A DNA stretch of 64,000 nucleotides from Henckelia pumila (Eukaryota > Streptophyta > Magnoliopsida > Lamiales > Gesneriaceae): contig NC_133123.1 of the NCBI RefSeq assembly GCF_033568475.1, positions 154,147,753 through 154,211,752 of the forward strand. The letters run 5' to 3'. Below the pieces are notes generated by a model. It searched no databases. It was not told where the DNA came from and saw only the letters and a program-made list of their open reading frames with translations. Shown here in pieces: positions 1-10,010 of this stretch (the stretch's first letter is position 1; the number at the start of each line of letters is the position of its first letter). The position numbers and the translations under genes are program-made.

Positions 1-1199
1 AAATAAGGTTAACCGCAACCTTGGCTTAGATTCAATTCGATATAACAACATATCAACTCAAATTTAAAGATCCACTACTTGAGATGGATCGACAACACCA
101 CAATCAAATCAAAACATAAACAAGTATGTGATTTTTGCGGGCCAACTCAAAGATAATCGTTTTTGAGTTTCAAAGTCCCTACTTCGCGATGTCGTCATTA
201 TACCTTCTTTGATGTTGATTCTGAACTCTTAAATCTGAAATATAACAATCAAAATACTCATATCAAACTTCATTTCAACCTATCATTTCAGAAACGAGTC
301 AAAACCATCAAGATTTCATCAATCAAAACCAATTCAAACCTCAATCAACTTTCTTCGGTTCAAAGTCGGCATCTCGTGTTGTTAAGCCTTCAAACTCAAC
401 TGAAATTGAACAAGACACATACTTTAACATTTAAAATATCTTAATAACAACTTCAACTCAGAATTCGGCTATCAAAACAGTTCCAAAACTCGATTAAACG
501 ACGTAGCGATTCAAAATTGGTAACCGACGTAATCCCGACTTCAAAACTTGTAACTCCAATTCATATATCAGCATGTATCATATAAAACTCAATCATAAAA
601 CATCTTATCAGCAGCTATAGTCATCGATATACATGCTACAAATCATAATCAATCCTTTCAATCATCCAACTTTGATCCAGTTTCGAAAATAGAAGCGATA
701 CAATAGCAAGAACACAATCAACAACTAAAAATCTGATATCTGCTCCATAATGATTTCGAAATCCAAAAAACACAGCATAAAACTTACACGAGATTGAATC
801 CCTTGTCGTAAGGATTCCAGAACACTTTTTGGAATCGAAATCGGACAACCGGAACAAAAGTTATGGCAAATCGAAAATCAAACTTTCAAAGGGGAAAAAG
901 AAAAAGATCGGCTATGTTTTTGCTTCAATGTTTTCTGAACAAAAATATCATGCTTACACGTTGCACAAGCTGAGTCAACAAGCCAAAATCTGATAACTTT
1001 CACCAAAATTTCACTTTAGTCCCTAGAGTCTTCACTAATTGCAATTTGGTCCTCGACCCTTATTTTAATTCAATTTCAATCCTAAATAATTTTAGAATAT
1101 TAGAATTTAAATCAAAACTCCAAATATTCCCAAATTAAATATACTCGGATTAAAATTAAATAAATTCGGATTAATCTATAATTAATCTCGGGCCTTACA
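1..1199 (-). repeat. 3' LTR of the gypsy element, partial
   Basis: This is a direct copy of 7033-8231 at a constant offset of 7032 bp. About 28 mismatches were counted by eye over 1199 bp. The rest of this LTR lies left of the window. Confidence 0.92.
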
Positions 1200-1212
1200 T
1201 TTCTCCCCCACT
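1200..1212 (-). other. Polypurine tract of the gypsy element
   Basis: The minus strand reads AGTGGGGGAGAAA immediately before the LTR start at 1199. This is where plus-strand DNA synthesis would be primed during reverse transcription. Confidence 0.85.
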
Positions 1213-1310
1213 AAGACATGAGTTCGTCCTCGAATTCATAAACAGTATAGATATGCAGTCCGTATGCTCATAAAAATAAAGAATAAATGAAAACTGAATA
1301 AGAACTCACA

Positions 1311-1978
1311 TCAGTGAAATAGATAAGGAAATCGTTGCTTCATATCTTCTTCGACTTCCCAAGTTGCTTCTTCAACTCCGTGTCAACTCCATTGAATCTT
1401 CACCAATGGAATGGTCTTCATTCGGAGTTGCTTTGTCTTTCTATCAAGATCTGAATAGGTTGCTCGAAATAACTAAGAGTGTCATCCAATTCAGCTTCAT
1501 CGGAGTAAATCACATGAGATGCATCAGATATGTACTTCCTCAACATCGATACATAAAAAACATCATGTATTCCAGATAAAGACATAGGAAGAGCAAGTCG
1601 ATAAACTAGATTGCCTATCTTCTCGAGAATCTCATACGGCCCAATATACCTCGGAGATAATTTCCCTCGTTTACCAAATCGAACGGTGCCTCTGAACGGT
1701 GAAATCTTCAGAAACACTCTATCTCCCTGATCAAAAGATAACGGCCGTCATCGTACATTCGCATATCTGGTCTGTGCTGTGCTGCGCTGTGTTGTTCTCA
1801 TTCTCTGTTGTATCAGTTTTACCTTTTCAGTCATCTGTCTGATCATATCTGGCCCTAACTCAGGTACCTCAGAAACATCATCCCAATACAAAGGTGATCG
1901 ACACTTCTTTCCATATAACGCTTCGAATGGTGCCATCTCTATACTCGTCTGATAACTGTTGTTATAAGAAAATTCCAC
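1311..1978 (-). pseudogene. gypsy integrase C-terminus with GPY/F module and chromodomain relic
   Basis: Segment 1978-1748 continues the integrase (LVEFSYNNSYQTSIEMAPFE). After TGA at 1750-1748, segment 1717-1418 gives the GPY/F module (LSPRYIGPYEILEKIG) and the HVSMLRKY-like stretch. One frameshift near 1420 then moves the frame. In the new frame a chromodomain-like tail (KTIPLVKIQWS, stop, HGVEEATWEVEEDM) ends at 1313-1311. Chromodomains of this type direct chromovirus integrases to heterochromatin, and here the domain is broken. Confidence 0.8.
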
Positions 1979-1996
1979 GAGTGGTATAGAATTTTG

Positions 1997-2590
1997 TCAT
2001 GTAACACCAAAATCAAGTACTACAGCTCTAAGCATATCCTTAAGCGTCTGAATAGTTCGTTCAGATTGACCGTCGGTTTGAGGATGGTAAGCAGTACTCA
2101 AATGTAAACGCGTACCTAGAGCTTCCTGTAGGCTATGCCAAAAGTGCGAAGTAAACCTCGGATCTCGGTCAGATACAATCGACTTTGGCACACCATGAAG
2201 TCTTACCACTTCTCGAATATAAAGATCTGTCATTTGATCATGACGATAAGTCATTCGATAAGGAATAAAGCACGCAGATTTCATCAACCTGTCGATGATC
2301 ACCCAAACAGCATCGCATCCTCGAGATGATCGCGGCAACTTCGTTACAAAGTCCATGGAAATGTGATCCCATTTCCATTCAGGAATTGATAAACTCTGTA
2401 ATAAGCCACCCGGTTTCTTTCTTTCAGCTTTCACCTGTTGGCAATTCAAACATTTAGATACAAATTCAGTCACATCAGACTTCATTTGTTTCCACCAGTA
2501 CTGACTCTTCAAGTCGTTGTACATCTTCCTGCCTCCAGGGTGAATACTGAAACGACTACAATGGGCTTCTTTCAGAATATTCTTTCTCAA
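1997..2590 (-). pseudogene. gypsy integrase, zinc-binding and catalytic core
   Basis: Integrase inserts the cDNA copy into the host genome. The H2C2 zinc-binding region ([10 protein letters not shown]...CLNCQQ) is followed by the core with the DDE residues: [17 protein letters not shown] and the Glu in [10 protein letters not shown]. It is in the same frame as RNase H. The break at 1999-1997 is TGA, fitting a former TGG tryptophan codon. Confidence 0.88.
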
Positions 2591-2614
2591 ATCTGTAATA
2601 TTAGGAACAACTAT

Positions 2615-3403
2615 TCAGTTATTCACATACAAGATATCGTCATCACTAACCTTGTACTCAGACTGATGTCCTGATTTGATCATTTCAATCGATTTCTGTA
2701 CACTCTGATCAGCTTTCTGTGCTTCTTTGATACGAATCAATAACTCTGGCTCAGCACTGATTGCATACACTCTCATCGGCCTTCTATCTGTATCAAATAC
2801 ATACCCAGAAACACAACAATTCTCAATCAAATTAGATACACCGATAGTAGATAAAGATAGAGCACATACTTTTCTACTTAGGGCATCTGCTGCTGTGTTA
2901 GATTTTCCCGGATAGTATTTGATTTCACAATCAAAATCCTTCAATAAATCAAGCCATCGTCGTTGTCTCATGTTCAATTCAGATTGTGAGAATAGATACT
3001 TCAGACTTTTATGATCAGAAAAGATTTCAAACTTCTCGCCGTATAAATAATGTCTCCAGATCTTCAATGCAAAAACAATAGCAGCCAATTCAAGATCATG
3101 AATCTGATACCTAACCTCATGTGGTTTCAGTTGTCGAGAAGCATAAGCAACAACATGTCCTTTCTGCATTAAAATACATCCCAAACCCTGGTGAGAAGCA
3201 TCACAATAAACAACAAAATCACCAGTACCTTTAGGGATTGTCAACACTGGCGCAGTAGTCAATCTCTTCTTCAGTTCAACAAAACTCTTTTCACATGTCT
3301 CAGACCAAACAAATGGTGCATTCTTCTGTGTAAGCTGTGTAATAGGCTTCGCTATAGATGAAAAAGCTCGAATGAATCGACGATAATAACCAGATAAGCC
3401 CAT
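2615..3403 (-). pseudogene. gypsy RNase H
   Basis: Continues the RT frame after a single stop. It begins at GLSGYYRRF, then gives the RNase H motifs [40 protein letters not shown] and the final Asp in AADALSRK. Downstream is the linker to integrase. It ends at TGA (2617-2615), again readable as a former CGA arginine codon. Confidence 0.87.
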
Positions 3404-3409
3404 AAAACT

Positions 3410-4159
3410 TCAAATTTCTGGCACAGATGTCGGTCTTTGCCAACTGATCACAGCTTCTACTTTGCTTGGATCCACTGATATACCATCTCCTGAAATTATA
3501 TGGCCAAGAAACACGACTCGCTGCAACCAAAACTCACATTTGGATAACTTGGCATATAATTTTTCTTCCCGTAACGTTCTCAATACAATTTGGAGATGAT
3601 CAGCATGTTCACACATATTCTTAGAATAAATCAAGATATCATCGATAAATATGATCACGAAATCATCTAGATATATTTGAAATACCCTATTCATCAATCC
3701 CATAAAAACTGCTGGTGCATTCGTTAGACCAAAAGGCATGACTATGAATTCATAATGGCCATACCTGGTTCTAAATGCAGTCTTAGAAATATCTTCGTCT
3801 CTAACCCTCAGTTGATGATATCCGGATCGCAAATCAATCTTTGAATATACTGACGATCCCTGCAATTGATCAAATAAATCATCGATACGAGGTAAAGGAT
3901 AGCGATTCTTTACCGTTGCTTTGTTCAATTGCCGGTAGTCAATACATAATCTCATCGATCCGTCCTTCTTTCTAGCAAACAATACCGGAGCACCCCAAGG
4001 AGAGACGCTCGGTCTGATATAACCCTTGGCCAACAAATCTTCGAGTTGGTCTTTCAGTTCTTTCAATTCAATCGATGCCATACGGTAAGGTGCTTTTGAT
4101 ATCGGCTGTGTACCTGGCATCAATTCAATACCGAAGTCTATCTCTCGATATGGAGGCAA
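3410..4159 (-). pseudogene. gypsy reverse transcriptase
   Basis: RNA-dependent DNA polymerase domain of the element. Visible motifs, in order, are [47 protein letters not shown] and the catalytic FIDDIL box. It is in the same frame as the segments on either side. It is interrupted by TGA at 3412-3410 where relatives usually have Arg (CGA), in the stretch RPTSVPEI[16 protein letters not shown]. Confidence 0.88.
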
Positions 4160-4168
4160 TCCCGGAAT

Positions 4169-4954
4169 CTAGTCAGGAAAAACATCAAGAAATTCACTAA
4201 CGACTGGCAAGTCAGCCAATTCAGGGCTAGTCTTTAAGACATCAACAACATAGATCAGAAATCCCTCTGCTCCTTTCTGTAACAACTCAGTCATAGCAAG
4301 AACAGATATCAATGGAATTTTAGATCTTGATCCCTTACCATAAAATTTCCATTCGTCAGCCATATCAGGTCTGAACTTCACAATCTTCTGAAAACAATCT
4401 ACTGTAGCTCTGTACTTGGTTAGCATATCAATACCGATTATGCAATCAAAATCAGACAAACCGAGTACAATACAATCAAGCTCAATCTCATGCCCCTCAC
4501 ACTGTAATATACAATTTCGTACAGACTTCACTGATACAATACCTCGACCCAGAGGTGATGAAATAGATACAACAGTAGCTAAGGGCTCAACAGGTAATGA
4601 ATGCAATGCAACAAACTGCTCAGATATAAAAGTATGCGACGCACCAGTATCAAATAAGACATAAGCAGGATAACCATAAAGAGAACAGTTACCTGCAATC
4701 ACATCATCTGGTGCCGCTTGTGCTTGCTCCTCAGTCAATGCAAACACCCTTGCTTGTTGCCTTGGAGGTTGATTCACCGTTTGACCTCCTCCTCTAGTCG
4801 GTGCGGCAGGCTGTGGTTGAAAAGAGTGAACTGAAGATGTAGATTGACCCACCGTTCTCGATGCTCCTGCACCCTGTGCACCTTCAGATCCTCGTTGTGG
4901 ACACACTCTTGCAAAGTGTCCCATCTTGTTGCAAATGTGGCAGCTTCCAAACAC
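4169..4954 (-). pseudogene. gypsy zinc knuckle and aspartic protease
   Basis: This continues the gag-pol frame. A CX2CX4HX4C zinc knuckle opens it (CHICNKMGHFARVC), and just upstream of the segment a second cysteine cluster (CTKCGGRH) is readable. The retropepsin active site is LFDTGASH near residue 102 of this segment. The flap and C-terminal part follow, up to an Ile-Gly-Ile-Asp motif. It ends at a TAG (4171-4169) immediately before the IPGLPP linker to reverse transcriptase. The position fits a Glu codon in relatives, so this would be a transversion and not the C-to-T type seen elsewhere in the element. Confidence 0.85.
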
Positions 4955-5029
4955 ACCTCGGCATTGTTCATCAGTATGGCGACCTCCACATTTGGTGCAA
5001 TATACATCAGACTTCTGTCCAGCTCTAGA

Positions 5030-5887
5030 CTATCGGGATCCACTAGAACTAGAAGAGCTACCACCACCTGATCTCTTGAACTGTTTGCTCTTACCCTTGA
5101 AGAAATTTTTCTTTCCACTGCTGCTACCTCCAGCTTCAAATCGAGGTGGCTGTGGAATCTGTGGCTGTTCTTGTGGTTGTCTCACTGGCTGTGGCACAAA
5201 CTGTGCTCCTCGTTGTTTTAGTATCCCTGCTTCTGCACCCTTTGCTCGATTCAGAGCATCAGCAAAGGTATTCGGTCTTCCCGAATTCACCAGTGTAAAC
5301 ACATCAGGATTCAAGCCATTGATAAATTGATCGGCTTGAGCTTCGTCACTAACAGCGATATGTGGTGCAAACTTCAACAGGCTAGTGAATTTGGCAACAT
5401 ATTATTCAATATTCAATTGTCCCTATTGCAAACTTGCAAACTCTGCTCCTTTGTCCTTGCGATAAGACACAGGAAAGAAACGCTGATAGAAAGCAGTTCG
5501 AAATACAGACCAGGTAATAACAGTACCTTGGTTTTCCAGTGCTCTCTTCGTCGCTATCCACCAACTCTTGGCAAGGCCATGCAGTTGATGAATTATCAAT
5601 CTCACATGACGATCATCTGTATAATCAATGGACTCAAATAACTGCTCAATATCTTCCAGCCAGTTCTCACACTCTATAGCATTCTCTGTTCCTTGCAACT
5701 TTGGTGGTTTGAATGACTGGAATCGTTTCAAAAGTTTCTCCATCGGATTAGCATCACTGAACTCATCAGTAGACGTACTACCCTGTCCATGTTCAGACAC
5801 TGTCACTGGGACCTGTGCAGCATTTGTCTGTTCAGGCTGATTCGTAGCCAATGTCTGCCTAACTCTCGGTGCTGGTCGGGAAGGCAT
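5030..5887 (-). pseudogene. gypsy gag (capsid part), broken by stops
   Basis: Encodes the retrotransposon gag domain that forms the virus-like particle. The first segment (5887-5423, 154 residues) contains the gag signature around WLEDIEQLF and SWW. The frame continues after stops at 5425-5423 (TAG) and 5404-5402 (TAA) into 5377-5030, which ends in a Ser/Gly-rich linker and another TAG at 5032-5030. All segments share one reading frame, so no indels have accumulated here. The start at 5887 is the first ATG after the primer-binding site and begins MPSRPAPR. Non-functional. Confidence 0.85.
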
Positions 5888-6199
5888 ATCTGATAATCAA
5901 ACAGATTAGTGTACAATTCAATCTCAAATACATCAAGTCTGTTGCAATCCACATTGCCTTCGTAGATCGAGTTTCAATTCATCCTCATAATACATGCTAG
6001 TACTTCAATCAAATAACTGAATAGCATGTAATTCATAACATTGTATAGCATACTCTTCGCAAATTAGCACAGCATCATGTGACAATTTAATATCGGTAAT
6101 CAATAAATCATATACCATACAATTATGAAAGAAATAAATAAATCAGAATAGAAGGCTCGATCTACCCCGCTCATCTAGTCATAGTTCGAGAAACTTAAC

Positions 6200-6211
6200 G
6201 CTCTGATACCA
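6200..6211 (-). other. Primer-binding site for initiator tRNA-Met
   Basis: The minus strand reads TGGTATCAGAGC, the usual plant retroelement complement of the 3' end of initiator tRNA-Met. It lies five bases inside the LTR end at 6217. Confidence 0.9.
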
Positions 6212-6216
6212 CCTGT

Positions 6217-8231
6217 TGTGGGGCCTCAGGTTGCTAATCTCAAATCTTAAGGGCATTTAATGAATAAGCATCATTAAACTAATAAGGAAAGAAAGGATCT
6301 AAAAATTTTTATTTTTTATTTTTTCAAAAAGGGGTGCGCCCCCGCCGCCAAAAACTACCGCGGGGGTGCCCCTGTTTTTTTCCAAAACAGGAGGCTAATC
6401 TCCAGGCTGCGCGCGAGCCGTCAAAAATTACCGCGGGGGCGCCTCCTGGAACAGAAACTTGCCTTGTTCTTTGTCCGCAAATTTGATCCCTTCAACTCCT
6501 TCCAATTCATCAAACTCAAGTCTAAAACATGATATAAAAGATCCAAATCATGCATATTAATATAAACAAGGTCTCAAGCATCTATACATGTATTTATTAC
6601 ATCGCACAAGTCGCTAAAGAAATAATAAAAGACATAATCTATCTCAAGTTTCATACATGTATTCCAAAACCCACAAGTTCTAAGGTTCCATGCTTCTAAC
6701 ATGTAAAACATCATCTACAACCCGAACCCTCACGTGCTAGACTCTCTCCCAGCTATCAATGATGTCGATGATCAGCTTCTGCCCTCTCTGTTGTCATGCA
6801 CACATACAAAACAAGACAACAGCCGGATAAACTCCGGTGAGATATAATTCTCAGTATAACCAACATATCGAAAGCGTTAAATAAATCATATTAACTCTAT
6901 TTCAAACTCGACTCAACAAATAGAGTACTCAAACGCTTTAAATACGAATTGATTCACATAACTTCGAAGCCATCAAGATTCATAACTGATCTTGACATGG
7001 ATATCCATCTAACGAATTCGTAAACGACTCGCAAATATGGTTAACCGCAACCTTGGCTTAGATTCAATTCGATATAACATCATATCAACTCAAATTTAAA
7101 GATTCACTACCTGAGATGGATCGACAACACCACAATCAAATCAAAACATAAACAAGTATGTGATTTTTGCGGGCCAACTCAAAGATAATCGTTTTTGAGT
7201 TTCAAAGTCCCTACTTTGCGATGTCGTCATTATACCTTCTTTGATGTTGATTCTGAACTCTTAAATCTGAAAGATAACAATCAAAATACTCATATCAAAC
7301 TTCATTTCAACCTATCATTTCAGAAACGAGTCAAAACCATCAAGATTTCATCAATCAAAACCAATTCAAACCTCAATCAAATTTCTTCGGTTCAAAGTCG
7401 GCGTCTCGTGTTGTTAAGCCTTCAAACTCAACTGAAATTGAACAAGACACATACTTTAACATTTACAATATCTTAATAAAAACTTCAACTCAGAATTTGG
7501 CTATCAAAACAGTTCCAAAACTCGATTCAACGACGTAGCGATTCAAAATCGGTAACCGACGTAATCCCGACTTCGAAACTTGTAACTCCAATTCATATAT
7601 CAGCATGTATCATATAAAACTCAGTCATAAAACATCTTATCAGCAGCTATAGTCATCGATATACATGCTACAAATCATAATCAATCCTTTCAATCATCCA
7701 ACTTTGATCCAGTTTCGAAAATAGAAGCGATACAATAGCAAGAACATAATCAACAACTAAAAATCTGATATCTGCTCCATAATGATTTCTAAATCCATAA
7801 AACACAGCATAAAACTTACACGAGATTGAAGCCCTTCTCGTAAGGATTCCAGAACACTTTTCGGAATCGAAATCGGACAACCGGAACAAAAGTTATGGCA
7901 AATCAAAAATCAAACTTTCAAAGGGGAAAAAGAAAAAGATCGGCTCTGTTCTTGCTTCAATGTTTTCTGAACAAAAATATCATGCTTACACGTTGCACAA
8001 GCTGAGTCAACAAGCCAAAATCTGATAACTTTCACCAAAATTGCACTTTAGTCCCTAGAGTCTTCACTAATTGCAATTTGGTCCTCGGCCCTTATTTTAA
8101 TTCAATTTCAATCCTAAATAATTTAAGAATATTAGAATTTAAATCAAAACTCCAAATATTCCCAAATTAAATATACTCGGATTAAAATTAAATAAATTTG
8201 GATTAATCTATAATTAATCTCGGGCCTTACA
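6217..8231 (-). repeat. 5' LTR of the gypsy element (2015 bp)
   Basis: On the minus strand it begins TGTAAGGCCCG at 8231 and ends CCTGAGGCCCCACA at 6217, giving the usual TG...CA ends. Positions 7033-8231 match 1-1199 without any indel. It contains GC-rich stretches around 6332-6450 within otherwise AT-rich sequence. Short open frames in it, for example at 7195-7476, are not genes. Confidence 0.92.
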
Positions 8232-8232
8232 A

Positions 8233-8394
8233 CCTTGGTACAAGGTAAAGACACCACCAATCTATTTTCATGATACAGGAGCTGATATCCTGTTAGAAAA
8301 TAACTTCTTACAAATGTTTAAGAAGTACACACAAGACAATGAGTCAAGAAGACTTATGTTCACTACAATTTGTGATCATAAAATTATCGTTTAA
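8233..8394 (+). pseudogene. Pararetroviral aspartic protease remnant
   Basis: In frame from 8233 the sequence reads as a retropepsin with the active-site motif FHDTGADILLENN, ending at TAA 8392-8394. It starts directly at the LTR edge of the gypsy insertion, so its N-terminal part is missing. The RT frame downstream is shifted relative to this one, so at least one stop and one indel separate the domains. Confidence 0.75.
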
Positions 8395-8477
8395 CAACTC
8401 AAGGTTGCTTTTTATCGACAAATACCGATAATATTTCGCAGCCAGCGTGGTGTTAAGGACAAATTTTTCACCCAAAA

Positions 8478-10010
8478 ATGAAAGATCCAAGAAGGTTTGG
8501 AGAAAGCATGTTAAAAATAACAACAGAACAAGAACTCCAAACAGAGGATATGGAGCTTCTCAAAGTAACTCTAAATCACAGAGATATAGAGTTAAAAAAT
8601 AAGGTATCCCTTGAAGATATCAAAAAGAGGCTCAAAGAAAGTTACAACGAGCATCCTTTGGCATGGTGGGATAGAAATCAACTCAAAGCCAGTCTTACTC
8701 TAAAGGAAGGCAAAGAGTATGAATTCGTCAGATATAAGTCTATCCCAATGAACATAACAGATCAAAGGGATATGAGAATGATTATCAAGGAACATTTGGA
8801 CCTTGGTCTAATCAAAGAAGGATTTTCACCATATAGCAGCCCAGGTTTTCTGGTCAGAAATCATGGTGAAATAAAAAGAGGAAAACCCAGGTTAGTTATT
8901 AACTACCAAGGTATTAATAAAATCCTGGAGTTTGATGGGTACTTCATACCCAGTAGAGAACATCTAATTAGTTGTGTACGAAATGCTAGAGTGTTCTCAA
9001 AATTTGATTGTAAGTCTGGATTTTACCAGATTCGAATGGAAGAAGGCAGTAAGAAATTCACAGTCTTCTCTACACCACAAGAACATTATATCTGGGAAGT
9101 TATGCCTATGGGATTGGCTAATGCACCCCAAATATTTCAAAAAAAGATGGATAATCTTTTTAAAGATTATTTCAACTTCATGTTTGTTTATATTGATGAT
9201 ATTCTTATAGCATCAAAAAACATAGATGAACATATTAAACATTTAGAGATTTTCTCTAAAATTTGTACACAAGAAGTACTGGTTTTATCTGAAAAGAAAG
9301 CAGTCATAGCAACAAGGAAAATTGAATTCCTTGGAATTGAGATTGATGAAAGTGGAATAATTCTACAACCCCATATTGCAGAAAAGGTAAAGAATTTTCC
9401 AGATAAACTCAAAGAAGTAAAACAACTCCAAAGTTTTCTAGGAGTAGTTAATTTTGTAGGGATGTTCATAAACAATCTGGAAATGTATAGAAAGGTGTTT
9501 AGTCCTTTGTTAAAAAAGGATGCAAGGTTTATATGGACCGTTGAACATACTAAAGGGGTGAACCAATTAAAGGAGATATGTAAGAATCTCCCAAAAATGG
9601 CTATACCCGTGGATGAAGATGATCTGGTGTTATTTGCAGATGCCAGTCGCAAATGGTGGGCAGCAGTTCTTACTAAGATCACTCCGGATGGAGAAATACC
9701 ATGCAGATACTATAGCGGTCTTTTTTCAGAATCTGAGGCTATCAGATGGCATATCAACGAAAAGAAATTTTATGCAGTTAAAAGGGCTTTTGAAAAATGG
9801 CCATTATTTTTACTTGCTAAAAAATTCACTTTGAAGGTTGATAACACTCAGGTAAAAGCTTTCCTAAGGAATAAGATTAAATCTAAACCTGAGAAGGCTA
9901 GGTTATTAAGATGGAAAGCTTTATGTCAAAATTATATTTTTGATATTGTTATTATTAAATCTCATGAAAATATTCTTGTAGATTTCTTAACAAGAGATGG
10001 AAGGCAGTGA
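8478..10010 (+). CDS. Pararetroviral reverse transcriptase-RNase H (C-terminal part of ORF1)
   Basis: A long open frame of 510 codons from the first ATG; the frame is open from 8457. In the virus this enzyme copies pregenomic RNA into DNA. Motifs seen include RLVINYQGINK-like palm sequence (LVINYQGINKIL), FSKFDCKSGFYQIRM, MGLANAPQIFQ and the catalytic YIDDIL (9189-9206). RNase H follows with LVLFADASRKWW, EKKFYAVKRAF, LKVDNTQVKAF and a terminal VDFLTRDGR. This is the tail of a polyprotein, and the ATG is probably internal to the original frame. Upstream movement, coat and protease parts are absent or broken, so the copy is a relic although this piece is intact. It overlaps ORF2 by 14 bases. 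Confidence 0.82.
   Translation: MKDPRRFGESMLKITTEQELQTEDMELLKVTLNHRDIELKNKVSLEDIKKRLKESYNEHPLAWWDRNQLKASLTLKEGKEYEFVRYKSIPMNITDQRDMRMIIKEHLDLGLIKEGFSPYSSPGFLVRNHGEIKRGKPRLVINYQGINKILEFDGYFIPSREHLISCVRNARVFSKFDCKSGFYQIRMEEGSKKFTVFSTPQEHYIWEVMPMGLANAPQIFQKKMDNLFKDYFNFMFVYIDDILIASKNIDEHIKHLEIFSKICTQEVLVLSEKKAVIATRKIEFLGIEIDESGIILQPHIAEKVKNFPDKLKEVKQLQSFLGVVNFVGMFINNLEMYRKVFSPLLKKDARFIWTVEHTKGVNQLKEICKNLPKMAIPVDEDDLVLFADASRKWWAAVLTKITPDGEIPCRYYSGLFSESEAIRWHINEKKFYAVKRAFEKWPLFLLAKKFTLKVDNTQVKAFLRNKIKSKPEKARLLRWKALCQNYIFDIVIIKSHENILVDFLTRDGRQ

Larger units (their letters stand above)
1..8231 (-). mobile_element. Ty3/gypsy chromovirus (Tekay/Del-like), minus strand, left LTR truncated by window
   Basis: An LTR retrotransposon read on the minus strand. 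The upstream LTR is complete (6217-8231) and the downstream LTR is present only as 1-1199. Between them lie a primer-binding site, a gag-pol reading frame in the order gag, protease, RT, RNase H, integrase, and a polypurine tract. Integrase after RNase H defines the gypsy order. A GPY/F module followed by a chromodomain-like tail places it with chromoviruses, most like Tekay/Del. The coding frame carries eight in-frame stops and one frameshift, so it cannot encode its own transposition. It sits directly against a pararetroviral protease sequence at 8232, so it inserted into that viral copy. The target duplication cannot be checked because the far LTR end is outside the window. Confidence 0.93.

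Noticed and set aside
163-444. 93-residue open frame, repeated at 7195-7476
   Set aside because: Lies on the plus strand inside both LTRs of a minus-strand element and is explained by LTR duplication; low-complexity protein.
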